A stretch of 49,990 nucleotides of DNA. It comes from Candidatus Dietzia intestinigallinarum. Lineage in GTDB: Bacteria; Actinomycetota; Actinomycetes; Mycobacteriales; Mycobacteriaceae. Below the pieces are notes generated by a model. The model was not told where the DNA came from. It saw only the letters and a program-made list of their open reading frames with translations, and ran no database searches. Shown piece after piece: positions 32,666 to 42,153 of this stretch; the first letter of the stretch is position 1, and each line of letters begins with the position of its first letter. The stretch is from NCBI GenBank assembly GCA_019119875.1, contig DWWG01000225.1, positions 1 to 49,990 of the forward strand, read 5' to 3'. A program made the position numbers and the translations under genes.

Positions 32666-33337
32666 TCAGCGGGGGCGGGGGCGGATGGCGACCTCGGCGA
32701 TGTGCGCGTCCGCCGTGGCCTCGAGTGCCTGCCGGATCACGGTGGCCACCGACTCCGCGCGCAGGTAGGCGTCCGGGGTGTAGGTCCTGCCCTCGGAGGC
32801 CACGATGCCGCGCTGCATGTCGGTGTCCACGCGCCCGGGGTGGACGGAGGTGACGCGCAGGTCGGGTTCCTCGCCGCGGAGGGTGTCGGTGAAGGCGCGC
32901 AGTGCGAACTTGGAGGCGCTGTAGGCGCCCCAGCCGGGCTTGGCGGTGGTCCCGGCGCCGGAGTTGACGACGACGACGTCTCCCCGCGCAGCCCGGAGCG
33001 CCGGGAGCAGCACCCGGGTGAGCTCCACGACGGCCACCACGTTGACCTCGTACTGGTGGCGCCACTGCTCGGCGTCGGATTCGTCCACGCGGCCCAGCCC
33101 GGCCACCCCTGCGCAGTGGACGAGCCCGTCGAGCGTGTCGATTCCCGCCGCGGCGGCCGCGATCCCGTCGGCGGTGGTGAGATCGGCGGTGACAACGCGG
33201 GCTGATCGGCAGTCCCGGGCCACCGAGTCCAGTGCGTCGGTGTCGCGACCGACGAGCACGAGGTCCCGGTCGGACAGGGCGCGGGCGGTGGCGGCGCCGA
33301 TCCCGCGGGAGGCGCCGGTGACGAGGATGGTGCTCAT
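32666..33337 (-). CDS. Short-chain dehydrogenase/reductase
   Basis: The 223-residue enzyme is a classical SDR: ILVTGASRGIGAATARAL (cofactor site), VHCAGVAGLG, VNSGAGTT with catalytic Ser, and YSASKFAL (Tyr-x3-Lys). The Arg in TGASRG and a following basic residue favour NADPH. The C-terminal VHPGRVDTDM is typical. The chain is slightly shorter than the usual 250, mainly in the substrate loop. Oxidoreductase substrate unknown. It is downstream of the MarR gene by 27 bp and may be co-transcribed with it. Confidence 0.9.
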   Translation of the reverse strand: MSTILVTGASRGIGAATARALSDRDLVLVGRDTDALDSVARDCRSARVVTADLTTADGIAAAAAGIDTLDGLVHCAGVAGLGRVDESDAEQWRHQYEVNVVAVVELTRVLLPALRAARGDVVVVNSGAGTTAKPGWGAYSASKFALRAFTDTLRGEEPDLRVTSVHPGRVDTDMQRGIVASEGRTYTPDAYLRAESVATVIRQALEATADAHIAEVAIRPRPR

Positions 33338-33364
33338 GCCCGCCGAGGTTAGTCGCGGGAGGGG

Positions 33365-33994
33365 TCAGTCGGTGTCGAACGCGTCGAGCAGGGAGGTCAG
33401 CGCCGGCACGGCGTCCGCGAGCAGCTCACGGTGCTCCGGGGACAGGCGTCCGAGCTGATCGGCGAAGTCCCGGTCCCGGTCCTTGAGCACCTGCTCGATG
33501 CGGGCCCGGCCCAGCTCGGTCAGCTGGACGCTCACGCCGCGCCGGTCGACGGCATCGGGCACCCGCTCGACGAAACCCATCGACTCGATCACGCTCACCG
33601 AGTTGCTGGTGGTGGGTACGCGGACGTTCTCCAGGCGGGCCAGGTCCGTCATCCGCAGGGGGCCGTGGCAGGCGAGGGTGTGCAGGATCGAGGTCTGTGC
33701 CCGGCTCAGCGAGTACTGGGTGTGATGCCGCCGGACGAGCAGGTCCAGCCGCAGCATGATCGGACGGAACCGCGTGGCCAGGTCCAGCTCGTGCTCCCCG
33801 GAGTCCGTGGGATCGGCATCGCCTCCGGGCAGCTCCTCCGCATCCTGCGGTGCGGACTGAACCCCGGCCATCTGCTGCGCATGCTGTGGCCCGGACTGAA
33901 CCCCGGCCATCTGCTGCGCATGTCGTGGTCCGGACTGAACCCCGGGCACCTGCTCCGCGGCCGTGACCGCGGTCCCCCTCGTCGTCGTCGTCAC
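33365..33994 (-). CDS. MarR-family regulator with three 13-residue N-terminal repeats
   Basis: The 209-residue regulator has an ordinary MarR domain (about 75-200): SLSRAQTSILHTLACHGPLRMTDLA, then NVRVPTTSNSVSVIESMGFVER, and DRRGVSVQLTELG in the wing. Ahead of it are three 13-residue units (GVQSGPxHAQQMA), encoded by 39-bp DNA repeats at about 33832-33948. MarR proteins rarely have such an extension. I start at GTG 33994, with GAGGGGG 9 bp upstream; a GTG at 34054 is also in frame. It is divergent from the alpha/beta hydrolase at 34108, a likely target. Confidence 0.85.
   Translation of the reverse strand: MTTTTRGTAVTAAEQVPGVQSGPRHAQQMAGVQSGPQHAQQMAGVQSAPQDAEELPGGDADPTDSGEHELDLATRFRPIMLRLDLLVRRHHTQYSLSRAQTSILHTLACHGPLRMTDLARLENVRVPTTSNSVSVIESMGFVERVPDAVDRRGVSVQLTELGRARIEQVLKDRDRDFADQLGRLSPEHRELLADAVPALTSLLDAFDTD
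33832..33948. repeat. Three 39-bp tandem repeats inside the marR-family gene
   Basis: Starts of CGGACTGAACCCCG at 33853, 33892 and 33931 define a 39-bp period that keeps the reading frame. The third unit is more diverged. An in-frame repeat like this could vary in copy number between strains. Confidence 0.85.
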
Positions 33995-34107
33995 ATCCAC
34001 CAGCCCCCTCGACACCGGCTTCCCCCGAAGCGCCGTTGCCCCGAATGTAAACACGAACTTTTCCCGTCATGGGGCGTCACCCCGGCACCATGAGTGATAC
34101 TGGCGGC

Positions 34108-34941
34108 ATGGATTTGTATCACCGCGTGACGGGAACCGGGCCCACGATCGTGCTCATCCACGGGGTCTGCCACCGGGGACACGCCTGGGACCCCGTCGTC
34201 CCCCTGCTCAAGGACCGGTACCGGCTGGTGATCGTCGACCTGCCCGGCCACGGCCTCTCACCGGACCTACCGGAGGAGGGGGACCCGCTGGAATACATGG
34301 TCGACCAGCTCACGACCCTTCTCGCCACGATCCTGCCCGAGGGCGAGCGCGCCCACTTCGCCGGCAACTCGCTCGGCGGCTTCCTCGCGCTGGAGATGGC
34401 AGCCCGGGGACACGCCCACAGCGCCACCGCGCTCTCCCCGGCCGGGTTCTTCCGCTCGGCCGCCGACTTCCGCTACACGCTCACCGTGTTCCACAGCCTG
34501 CAGCGCGTCGCCGCCAAGCTCGGCCGACACATCCCGGCGGTGTCCCAGCGGGCCGCTGGCCGGGCCGTGCTGATGAGCGCGTTCTGTGCGCGGCCCTGGC
34601 GCTACCCGGCCGAGGCCGCGGCGATCGACGGCGAGGCGATCATCACCAACACCCTCCTCGACCGGGCCGACCGGGGAGCGTTCGTGTTCACCGCGCCCGT
34701 CGACGAGGACGTGCCGCTGACGATCCGCTGGGGTCGGTTCGATCTCGTGCTGCCCGCCGCCCAGCGTCGGCTCGCCGCGCGACTGTTCCCGCGGGCCCGG
34801 ATCGAGGTCTCCGCCGACGGGCACGTGCCCATGACCGATGACCCGGAGGGCGTGGCCGCCTCGATCGCAGCGACCGTCGAGCGGGGCCTGGCCCACGACC
34901 GCGAGCTCGCCGCGGATCGTCTTCCGGCCGCCGCCCGGTAG
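34108..34941 (+). CDS. Alpha/beta-fold hydrolase
   Basis: The 277-residue hydrolase has an oxyanion region IVLIHGVCHRGHAWDPVV near residue 18, VIVDLPGHGLS, nucleophile elbow AGNSLGGFLAL near 88, an acid in WGRFDLV near 220, and His in ADGHVPM near 245, so the triad is complete. The cap domain is short. The family includes esterases, dehalogenases and lactonases; substrate not inferred. I start at the ATG at 34108 rather than the in-frame codon at 34069, because it falls immediately before the conserved strand. It is divergent from the MarR gene. Confidence 0.85.
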   Translation: MDLYHRVTGTGPTIVLIHGVCHRGHAWDPVVPLLKDRYRLVIVDLPGHGLSPDLPEEGDPLEYMVDQLTTLLATILPEGERAHFAGNSLGGFLALEMAARGHAHSATALSPAGFFRSAADFRYTLTVFHSLQRVAAKLGRHIPAVSQRAAGRAVLMSAFCARPWRYPAEAAAIDGEAIITNTLLDRADRGAFVFTAPVDEDVPLTIRWGRFDLVLPAAQRRLAARLFPRARIEVSADGHVPMTDDPEGVAASIAATVERGLAHDRELAADRLPAAAR

Positions 34942-34959
34942 CTCGCCGCCGCTAAAAGT

Positions 34960-35011
34960 TTGTCGCCGCTACTGCGGGAATCCGGACCGGATCTCGCAGT
35001 AGCGGCGACAA
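34960..35011. terminator. Long perfect inverted repeat between convergent genes
   Basis: TTGTCGCCGCTACTGCG (34960-34976) and its exact complement (34995-35011) form a 17-bp stem. The 18-base loop contains a second palindrome, ATCCGG-A-CCGGAT. It lies in the 89-bp gap between two converging genes, so it can act as a bidirectional terminator. Its length and nested palindrome also fit a mobile REP-type element. Confidence 0.75.
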
Positions 35012-35030
35012 GGTTCGCGGTGAGGTCGCC

Positions 35031-37187
35031 TTAACGGGTCAGCGACCCGGCCGGCAGCGAACCGCCCAGGGAGCCGGCCGGCAGTGAGCCGCCGGCCAGC
35101 GAACCGAGCCCGCCACGGAAGCCCTCGCGCCACGCGACGACCGTCGACGGCCGCGGCTGCGACGACCCGCCGTCGGGCCAGTGCGAAGCCGGGTTCTCGA
35201 TCGACGCGCCGTCCTTCTCGCCCGGGTGCTGGACGTTGACGATCACCCGGTTGCCGAACACCAGCGGGCCGCACGTCTCGGCGCCGATGGGCACGGTCAG
35301 GAACAGCTTGGTCTCACCGCGGTTCGGCCCCGAGGTCGCCACCGAGTACAGGCCGTCGTTGAAGCCGAGCGCGTTGCCGTCGGTCGACACCCACAGGCCG
35401 CCGTCCGGGCCGAACGCCACGTTGTCCGGGCAGGAGATCGGGCTGACCTTGGACTTGTCGAAGCCGCCGAAGTAGGAATCGGCCTCGGCCGGGTCGCCGC
35501 ACACCAGCAGCAGGTTCCAGGCGAACGCGGTCCCGCCGTGGTCGTCGGTGATCTCCACCACCTGCCCGTGCTTGTTGTTGTGCCGCGGGTTGGGCTCGTC
35601 GGCGGCGGCCTTACCGTCGTTGCCGCGCTGGGTGTTGTTCGTCAGCGCCATGTAGACCTTGCCGGTGGTCGGGCTGGGCTCGACGTCCTCGGGGCGGTCC
35701 ATCTTGGTGGCGCCCACGCGGTCACCGGCCATACGGGTGTGCACGGCGACCTGCTCCGGGGTCATCCCGTCCACGTGGGACACGGCCTTGCCGTCGGCCG
35801 ACACGGTCATCAGCGGGATCCAGGTGCCGGAACCGTCGAAGGCGCCGTCCGAGGGCACGGTGCCGGAACCGTCGATCTCCTCGGCCGGGGAGTTCCCCGA
35901 GAACGTCGCCACGTACAGGGTGCCCTCGTCGAGAATCTTCATGTTCTCGGCGCGCGCGGACGCCGAGTCGCCGGGGACGATCCTGCGGGAGGAGACGAAC
36001 TTGTACAGGTAGTCGAAGCGCTCGTCGTCACCGGAGTACGCCACCACGGTGCCGTCGTCCGTCACGTGGATCGTGGCGCCCTCGTGCTTGAACCGGCCCA
36101 TCGCCGAATGCTTGACCGGGGTCGAGTCCGGGTTCCACGGATCGACCTCCACCACGTAGCCGAAGCGGTTGACCTCGTTCGGCTCCTTGGCCAGGTCGAA
36201 CCGGTCGTCGAAGTCCTCCCACCTGCGGCCCGAGGGCTCCGTGGCGATCCCGTAGCGGCGGAGCTCCTCGCGACGCGCGGGATCCACCTCGCCCGCGGTG
36301 CCGAAGTACTGGTTGAAGTTCTCCTCGCCGGACAGCACGGTGCCCCACGGGGTGTGGCCGCCGGCGCAGTTGTTCAGGGTGCCGGTCACGCGGGCACCGG
36401 TCGGGTCGGCACCGGTCCGGGTCAGGGCGCCGACGGCCGGCCCCCGCAGCTCGAACGGGGTCAGCGCGGTGATGCGCCGGTTGTAGGAACCCATGACGGG
36501 CTTGAGGCCGCCGTCCTGCGGGCGGGCCGCGAGCTCCACCACGGACATCCCGTGGGCGGCCCAGGCGATCTCGACCTGCTCGCGGGTCGGCGCATCCGGG
36601 TCGTAGCCGCGGAACATCGAGGGTTCGGTGGTGTACTCGTGGTTGACCGTCAGCAGGAAACGCTCGTCGCGGTCGTCCATCGGGAACATCACGGCGAGGT
36701 CGCAGTTGAAGCCGTACTGCGCGGCCTGGGCGGCGGCGCTCTGGTTCTCGAAGTCGAACTCGGGCGCACCCGGCAGCACCGGGTCGCCCCACCGGATCAC
36801 CACGTCGCTGCGGTAGCCCTCGGGCACCGTGACGGCGTCCGCGGTGTTGGGTGCGACCGGCGTGAACGAGGTGTCGATGCCCGGCCCGGCCGCCGAGCCG
36901 GTCTCGCCGAGTGAGCCGAGCGACCCCGCGGCGCCCTGCGCTTCGGCGGTCGACGGGAGCAGCTGCGTGGCCCCCACCGCGAGCGTCATCACGCCGGCCG
37001 CCTTCAGCACGCCGCGGCGGCTGATACCGGCGGCGATGTCACCGAAATACGGGTTGTCGGTGGTGTTGGGGACCGGTGCGGCGCACTGGTCTCCACACTT
37101 GTAGACGCAGGTGACGTGCTGGCGGTTGGATATGCCGGGGGCGGCGTGACCGGAGGTGGTCAGCGGAAGCAGGCGGCGGATCGACAT
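35031..37187 (-). CDS. PhoX-family alkaline phosphatase, Tat-exported, with GSLGS repeats
   Basis: The 718-residue protein is a PhoX (DUF839) phosphatase, a calcium/iron enzyme that releases phosphate from organic esters outside the cell. The long N-terminal region has CVYKCGDQC (about 27-35) and the twin-arginine motif SRRGVLKAAG (about 56). The typical C-G-G-H-T-P-W-G-T-L-L-type block appears as LNNCAGGHTPWGTVLSGEENF, and further PhoX segments NCPxxxNAF- and STDGNALG-like occur. After signal cleavage and at the very C-terminus are GSLGSLG and LAGGSLPAGSLGGSLPAGS repeats, shared with the secreted protein at 4250. The ATG at 37187 has AGGGAGA upstream. A PHO-box-like site lies in the divergent promoter. 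Confidence 0.9.
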   Translation of the reverse strand: MSIRRLLPLTTSGHAAPGISNRQHVTCVYKCGDQCAAPVPNTTDNPYFGDIAAGISRRGVLKAAGVMTLAVGATQLLPSTAEAQGAAGSLGSLGETGSAAGPGIDTSFTPVAPNTADAVTVPEGYRSDVVIRWGDPVLPGAPEFDFENQSAAAQAAQYGFNCDLAVMFPMDDRDERFLLTVNHEYTTEPSMFRGYDPDAPTREQVEIAWAAHGMSVVELAARPQDGGLKPVMGSYNRRITALTPFELRGPAVGALTRTGADPTGARVTGTLNNCAGGHTPWGTVLSGEENFNQYFGTAGEVDPARREELRRYGIATEPSGRRWEDFDDRFDLAKEPNEVNRFGYVVEVDPWNPDSTPVKHSAMGRFKHEGATIHVTDDGTVVAYSGDDERFDYLYKFVSSRRIVPGDSASARAENMKILDEGTLYVATFSGNSPAEEIDGSGTVPSDGAFDGSGTWIPLMTVSADGKAVSHVDGMTPEQVAVHTRMAGDRVGATKMDRPEDVEPSPTTGKVYMALTNNTQRGNDGKAAADEPNPRHNNKHGQVVEITDDHGGTAFAWNLLLVCGDPAEADSYFGGFDKSKVSPISCPDNVAFGPDGGLWVSTDGNALGFNDGLYSVATSGPNRGETKLFLTVPIGAETCGPLVFGNRVIVNVQHPGEKDGASIENPASHWPDGGSSQPRPSTVVAWREGFRGGLGSLAGGSLPAGSLGGSLPAGSLTR

Positions 37188-37272
37188 CGGTTCTCCCTGA
37201 ATTCGAGTCGGACTGAGCGAACGCTGTGACCGTAGGGAGCGCGAACGAAGGTTCGGGTGAGAAGGGGAGACG

Positions 37273-37305
37273 CGCGGATGAACTGCGGGCGCAGTGCGGG
37301 TGAAC
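37273..37305 (-). promoter_or_regulatory. PHO-box-like direct repeats between PhoX and the sugar transporter ATPase gene
   Basis: On the minus strand three 11-bp units run in tandem: GTTCACCCGCA, CTGCGCCCGCA and GTTCATCCGCG. The first and third fit the actinobacterial PhoP direct-repeat unit G(G/T)TCAYYYR(G/C)G closely; the middle one is degenerate, as in many PHO boxes. A further GGTTCACCC lies near 37333. The position 86-118 bp upstream of the phoX start, in phoX orientation, is appropriate for PhoP activation under phosphate limitation. Confidence 0.65.
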
Positions 37306-37394
37306 TCTCCCGGCGGTCGCTACAGTTTCCTTGGTTCACCCTCAATCTCGGATCGTCCGGCACGTTCCTGCCGGTGAAGGGAAAGTGACGCATC

Positions 37395-38453
<1,059 letters not shown>

Positions 38454-38511
38454 CGTGCCGGCGGCCTGCGTCGACGTGCCGGCGCCGGCCCGCGCGCCCG
38501 GCCCGGTGGGG

Positions 38512-39324
38512 TCAGCGCCAGTAGCCGGTGAACGACACGATGTCCTTGGCCACGTCGCAGTCCCTGACGAGGTGGCGGCGCAGTCCGGTGGCCATGGACG
38601 ACGGTCCGGCCAGGTACGCGTAGGTGAGTGCGTCCGGGACGCCGCGTCGTCTGACCTCGTCGATCGCGAGTGAGCCGGGCTCGTCGTCGTCGTCCCGTAC
38701 CGTCCACACCACCTCGACCCCGTGGGGTCGGGTGAGGTCGCGGATGTCGCCGCGGTCACCGACCTCGACGACGACGAGCCCGCGCAGCGTCGGCGGGGCC
38801 TGGGTCAGGATTCCCGCGATCGCGGGCAGTGCGGATTCGTCGCCGACCAGCAGCTCGCAGGTCGACGAGCTCGGCGGGGCGTAGAGCCGCCCCTCGTCCA
38901 GGAGTGCGGCCGCGGAGCCGATCGGGGCCTCGCGCGCCCAGGTCAGGCCCGGGCCGGAGTGGGAGTCGTCCACGTAGACGTCGAAGTCGAGTTCCGCGGT
39001 GGCGCGGCCCTCTTCCGGGTCGGCGGGGCGGTACCCGACCGTTGTGTAGTTGCGGATCAGCGGGCGGCGTGAGGGCGGGGTGAGCGTGTAGGCGGCCATG
39101 CTGCGGATGCTCATGTCCGGCAGGGTCTTCAGCTCGCCCTGCCGGCCGGTGTCGTCTGTCGGCAGGAACAGGCGGAACCACTGGTCCGCGCCCATGGGCC
39201 GGTACTCGTCGAGTCGGTCTCCCGCCACGGTCAGCCGCAGGAACGAGGGACTGACCTTTTCACGGGCGGTGAGGGTGACGGGGATGGTCGTGGCGTTCTC
39301 CGGCTTCAGCCTTTTCGCACTCAT
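38512..39324 (-). CDS. Siderophore-interacting protein (FAD-dependent ferric-siderophore reductase)
   Basis: The 270-residue protein is a ViuB/SIP family member. FAD-binding residues are in IRNYTTVGYRP near 88 (family form RxYTxR) and the following HSGPGLTWAREAPIG. The NAD(P)H-binding half has LLVGDESALPAIAGIL near 150 and the C-terminal EDV/GYWR end typical of SIPs. It reduces ferric siderophores to release iron. The ATG is flanked by an IdeR/DtxR-like iron box, so expression should rise under iron limitation. It is unusual in lying between the ATPase and binding-protein genes of the sugar importer, on the opposite strand. Confidence 0.9.
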   Translation of the reverse strand: MSAKRLKPENATTIPVTLTAREKVSPSFLRLTVAGDRLDEYRPMGADQWFRLFLPTDDTGRQGELKTLPDMSIRSMAAYTLTPPSRRPLIRNYTTVGYRPADPEEGRATAELDFDVYVDDSHSGPGLTWAREAPIGSAAALLDEGRLYAPPSSSTCELLVGDESALPAIAGILTQAPPTLRGLVVVEVGDRGDIRDLTRPHGVEVVWTVRDDDDEPGSLAIDEVRRRGVPDALTYAYLAGPSSMATGLRRHLVRDCDVAKDIVSFTGYWR

Positions 39325-39342
39325 AAGGCAAGGCTAGCCTCA
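39324..39342. promoter_or_regulatory. IdeR/DtxR-like iron box at the SIP start
   Basis: TAAGGCAAGGCTAGCCTCA matches the 19-bp consensus TTAGGTTAGGCTAACCTAA at 14 positions, including the palindromic AGGCTAGCCT core. It directly abuts the ATG (codon 39324-39322), implying a leaderless or nearly leaderless transcript repressed when iron-loaded IdeR binds. Confidence 0.78.
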
Positions 39343-39682
39343 CTTGTCCGGGATGTGGGGGCGGCGGGTACGGGACGTGGTGGCTGCGGGCGCGGGATGG
39401 CGGGGGCGGCCCGTGCGGGATGGCGGGGCGCGGCCTGCAGGGGGTGGGGGTTCCGTAAAGGCGCCACCCGGAGGAGCGTGTTGCTAGAGTGACTCAAGTG
39501 ACTTGAATTTCACGCTTTCCCCCCTATCGCGCGAGCGGGCGGGCGGGGAGGTCTCGCGCTCGGCGGATAGTGGGTTACGCTCAGGCGGCACTCAGTGAGA
39601 TCCGAGTCACAACGGTGACGGATCGCTGGTCCCGTCGGCACGGGTCGGTGGGAGCGTCGAGACACGACAGTAGGAGATGCAC
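39343..39682. promoter_or_regulatory. Upstream region of the sugar importer operon with a TCAAGTGACTTGA palindrome
   Basis: No gene seen. TCAAGT-G-ACTTGA (39494-39506) is a perfect palindrome, preceded by an overlapping AGTGACTCA, and is a candidate operator 177 bp upstream of the binding-protein gene. Further left is a G-rich stretch with two copies of GCGGGATGGCGGGG (39392 and 39415). The palindrome does not fit the GlxR/CRP pattern, whose half sites are spaced by six bases. Confidence 0.5.
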
Positions 39683-40960
39683 ATGGCCGGAATCGGCAGG
39701 ATATTCAAGGGAGCGGCGATCGCCTCGGTCGTGGCGCTCTCCGTTGCGGCATGTTCGAGCGACGACGGCGACACGGCTTCCGGCGAGGACACCAACGCCG
39801 GTGTCGACTCGCGCGGCCCCATCACCTTCGCGATGGGCAAGAACGACGTCGAGACGCTGAAGCCGTTCATCGAGCAGTGGAACGCGGAGCACCCGGACGA
39901 GGAGGTCACCCTCCACGAGCTCCCCGGTGAGGCGGACGCCCAGCGCGACTCGCTGATCCAGACCCTCCAGGCCAAGAGCGGCGATTTCGACGTGTTCGCC
40001 CTGGACGTCACCGACACCGCGCACTTCGCGGCCAACCAGTGGATCCAGCCGATCGAGGGCGACACCGCCGTCGACACCTCCGGCCTGATCCCGGCCGCCG
40101 TCGAGTCGGCCACCTACAACGGCACCCTCTACGCCGTGCCGCAGAACACCAACGCGCAGCTGCTGTACTACCGCACGGACATGCAGCCGGAGGCCCCCGC
40201 CAACTGGCAGGCCCTCGTCGACTCGTGCATCGTCGCGGACGAGGAGGACGTCGACTGCCTGCAGATGCCGCTGATGCTCGGCGAGCAGGCCACGGTCGCG
40301 GCCAGCCAGTTCATGAACAGCTGGGGCGGCGGCATCGTGGGCGAGGACGGGTCGACCCCCGAGGTCGAGTCCGAACAGTCCCGCGCAGGCCTGCAGGCCC
40401 TCGTGGACGGCTACCAGTCCGAGGTGATCGCTCACAAGACCGACGCCTTCTCCGAGGAGGACGCCGCGCTGGGCTTCCTGGCCGGTGACACCATGTACTC
40501 CTACAACTGGCCGTACATGTACGACAAGGCCCTGACCGAGGGCCAGCCCGAGGTCGCCGAGAACTTCGACGTGGCGCCGATCCTCGGCCCGGATGGCCCC
40601 GGTGCCTCCACCCTGGGCGGCTACAACAACGCCATCAGCGTCTTCTCCGAACACAAGGCCACCGCGGTGGACTTCGTCGAGTTCATCATCAGCGAAGAGG
40701 TCCAGATGGGCTTCGCCCAGGCCTCGTTCCCGCCGGTGCTGTCCCAGATCTACGACGACGAGGGGCTGCAGGCCGAGTTCCCGTACATGACCGCGCTGAA
40801 GGTGGCGCTGGACAACGCCAAGCCGCGTCCGGTGACCCCGTACTACCCGGCGGTGTCCAAGGCGGTCCAGGACAACACCCACGCCGCGCTCAAGGGTGAG
40901 AAGTCCGTCGACCAGGCCACGACCGACATGGCCACGGCCATCCAGCAGGCCGGCAACTGA
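39683..40960 (+). CDS. Sugar ABC importer substrate-binding lipoprotein (MusE-like)
   Basis: The 425-residue lipoprotein has a signal with lipobox VAAC (Cys24), an Asp-rich tether, and the periplasmic binding protein fold of the CUT1 cluster: FAMGKNDVETLKPFIEQWNAEHP, then DVFALDVTDTAHFAANQWI, LYAVPQNTNAQLLYYR and LGGYNNAISVFSEHK. These are typical of maltose/trehalose-type binding proteins. I place the start at the ATG at 39683 because TAGGAG lies 6 bp before it. The ATG at 39677 would follow that site directly. It leads the importer operon, with a strong hairpin after it. Confidence 0.9.
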   Translation: MAGIGRIFKGAAIASVVALSVAACSSDDGDTASGEDTNAGVDSRGPITFAMGKNDVETLKPFIEQWNAEHPDEEVTLHELPGEADAQRDSLIQTLQAKSGDFDVFALDVTDTAHFAANQWIQPIEGDTAVDTSGLIPAAVESATYNGTLYAVPQNTNAQLLYYRTDMQPEAPANWQALVDSCIVADEEDVDCLQMPLMLGEQATVAASQFMNSWGGGIVGEDGSTPEVESEQSRAGLQALVDGYQSEVIAHKTDAFSEEDAALGFLAGDTMYSYNWPYMYDKALTEGQPEVAENFDVAPILGPDGPGASTLGGYNNAISVFSEHKATAVDFVEFIISEEVQMGFAQASFPPVLSQIYDDEGLQAEFPYMTALKVALDNAKPRPVTPYYPAVSKAVQDNTHAALKGEKSVDQATTDMATAIQQAGN

Positions 40961-41026
40961 GAACCCGCGGGCCGGTGAGGTGACCGGGAGCGCGTGAACT
41001 CCCGGCCACGTCGCCATACCGCCGTC

Positions 41027-41070
41027 AACCGGCCGGTGCACGGGTATACGATCCCGTGTGCCGGCCGGTT
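41027..41070 (+). terminator. Imperfect 18-bp hairpin between binding-protein and permease genes
   Basis: AACCGGCCGGTGCACGGG pairs with CCCGTGTGCCGGCCGGTT (two mismatches) around TATACGAT. A smaller hairpin (CCGGGAG/CTCCCGG) lies just upstream near 40984-41005. Such structures often cause partial termination or mRNA end protection, raising binding-protein levels over permease. Confidence 0.72.
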
Positions 41071-41115
41071 CGTCGTCCGAGCACCTTAGTCGCACCATCG
41101 AATCCAGGAGGGTCG

Positions 41116-42153
41116 ATGCCAGCCCAGCGCCCGGAGTCCTCGACCGGCCCGGCTCCCTCGCCAGGCGTCGATGCGCCCTCGGCCGAGCCACCGGTGCTCG
41201 TCAGGAAGAAGTTCGACTGGCGACCGGTGTGGATGGTCGGACCACCGCTGGTCATCCTCGCCGTCATCATCGGCTACCCGATCGTGCGGGCCGTCTACCT
41301 GTCGTTCGTCGGCGACTCCCAGCTCGACCCCGAGACCGGGATGTTCACCTCGGGCACCTTCGGCACCCTCCAGCACTACATCTACTGGCTCACGCAGACG
41401 TGCACCAGCAACACGGGTGCCTCCGTCCCGTGTGCTCCCGGCAACATCGCCACCGACTTCTGGCCCGCGGTGCGCAACACCGCGATGTTCACCGTGGTGA
41501 CCGTGTCGATCGAGACGGTCCTCGGCTTCTGGATGGCCGTGATCATGGGTCGCAACATCTGGGGCCGTGCACTGCTGCGGGCCGCGGTCCTGGTGCCGTG
41601 GGCGATCCCCACCGCGGTCACCGCCAAGCTGTGGGCGTTCATCTTCTCGCCGAACGGCATCGTCAACACGGTCACCGGCCGCGACATCGCCTGGACCACC
41701 GACCCCTTCTACTCGAAGGTCGCCGTGATCGTGGCCGACGTGTGGAAGACGACGCCGTTCATGGCGCTGCTCATCCTCGCCGGACTGCAGATGATCCCCG
41801 GCGACGTCTACGAGGCGGCCCGGGTCGACGGGGCCAGCAGGTGGCAGCAGTTCGTCAAGATCACGTTGCCCCTCGTGCGGCCCGCCCTCATGGTCGCGGT
41901 CCTGTTCCGCACGCTCGACGCGCTGCGCATGTACGACCTGCCGGTGATCCTCATCAGCGCCAACTCCAGCTCGCCCACGGCCACCATCTCCCAGCTCGTG
42001 GTCAACCAGATGCGTACCGGCGCGTTCAACAGTGCGTCCGCGTTGTCCACTCTGGTGTTCCTGCTGATATTCGCGGTGGCGTTCGTCATGGTGAAGTGGC
42101 TGGGCGCCAACGTGGTCGAGGACCGGACCGGCAAGAAGGAGGAGATCCGGTGA
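41116..42153 (+). CDS. Sugar ABC importer permease, MalF/MusF-like
   Basis: The 345-residue permease begins with an AGGAGGG site before the ATG at 41116. A Pro/Ser-rich cytosolic N-terminus precedes the first span (VGPPLVILAVIIGYPIVRAVYLSF). An external loop with two Cys (about 98-110, QTCTSNTGASVPCAP) may be disulfide-linked. The EAA loop reads EAARVDGASRWQQFVKITLPLVRPAL, split by the conserved G, and docks the ATPase. There are six spans in all. It is partner to the gene that overlaps its stop. Confidence 0.92.
   Translation: MPAQRPESSTGPAPSPGVDAPSAEPPVLVRKKFDWRPVWMVGPPLVILAVIIGYPIVRAVYLSFVGDSQLDPETGMFTSGTFGTLQHYIYWLTQTCTSNTGASVPCAPGNIATDFWPAVRNTAMFTVVTVSIETVLGFWMAVIMGRNIWGRALLRAAVLVPWAIPTAVTAKLWAFIFSPNGIVNTVTGRDIAWTTDPFYSKVAVIVADVWKTTPFMALLILAGLQMIPGDVYEAARVDGASRWQQFVKITLPLVRPALMVAVLFRTLDALRMYDLPVILISANSSSPTATISQLVVNQMRTGAFNSASALSTLVFLLIFAVAFVMVKWLGANVVEDRTGKKEEIR

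Noticed and set aside
35181-36914. Plus-strand ORF of 577 codons opposite phoX
   Set aside because: It is a GC-rich shadow frame; the composition is biased and the PhoX motifs read cleanly on the other strand.
39494-39506. GlxR/CRP-type site before the sugar importer
   Set aside because: The GTGA and TCAC half sites are eight bases apart instead of six, so only the perfect TCAAGTGACTTGA palindrome is reported.
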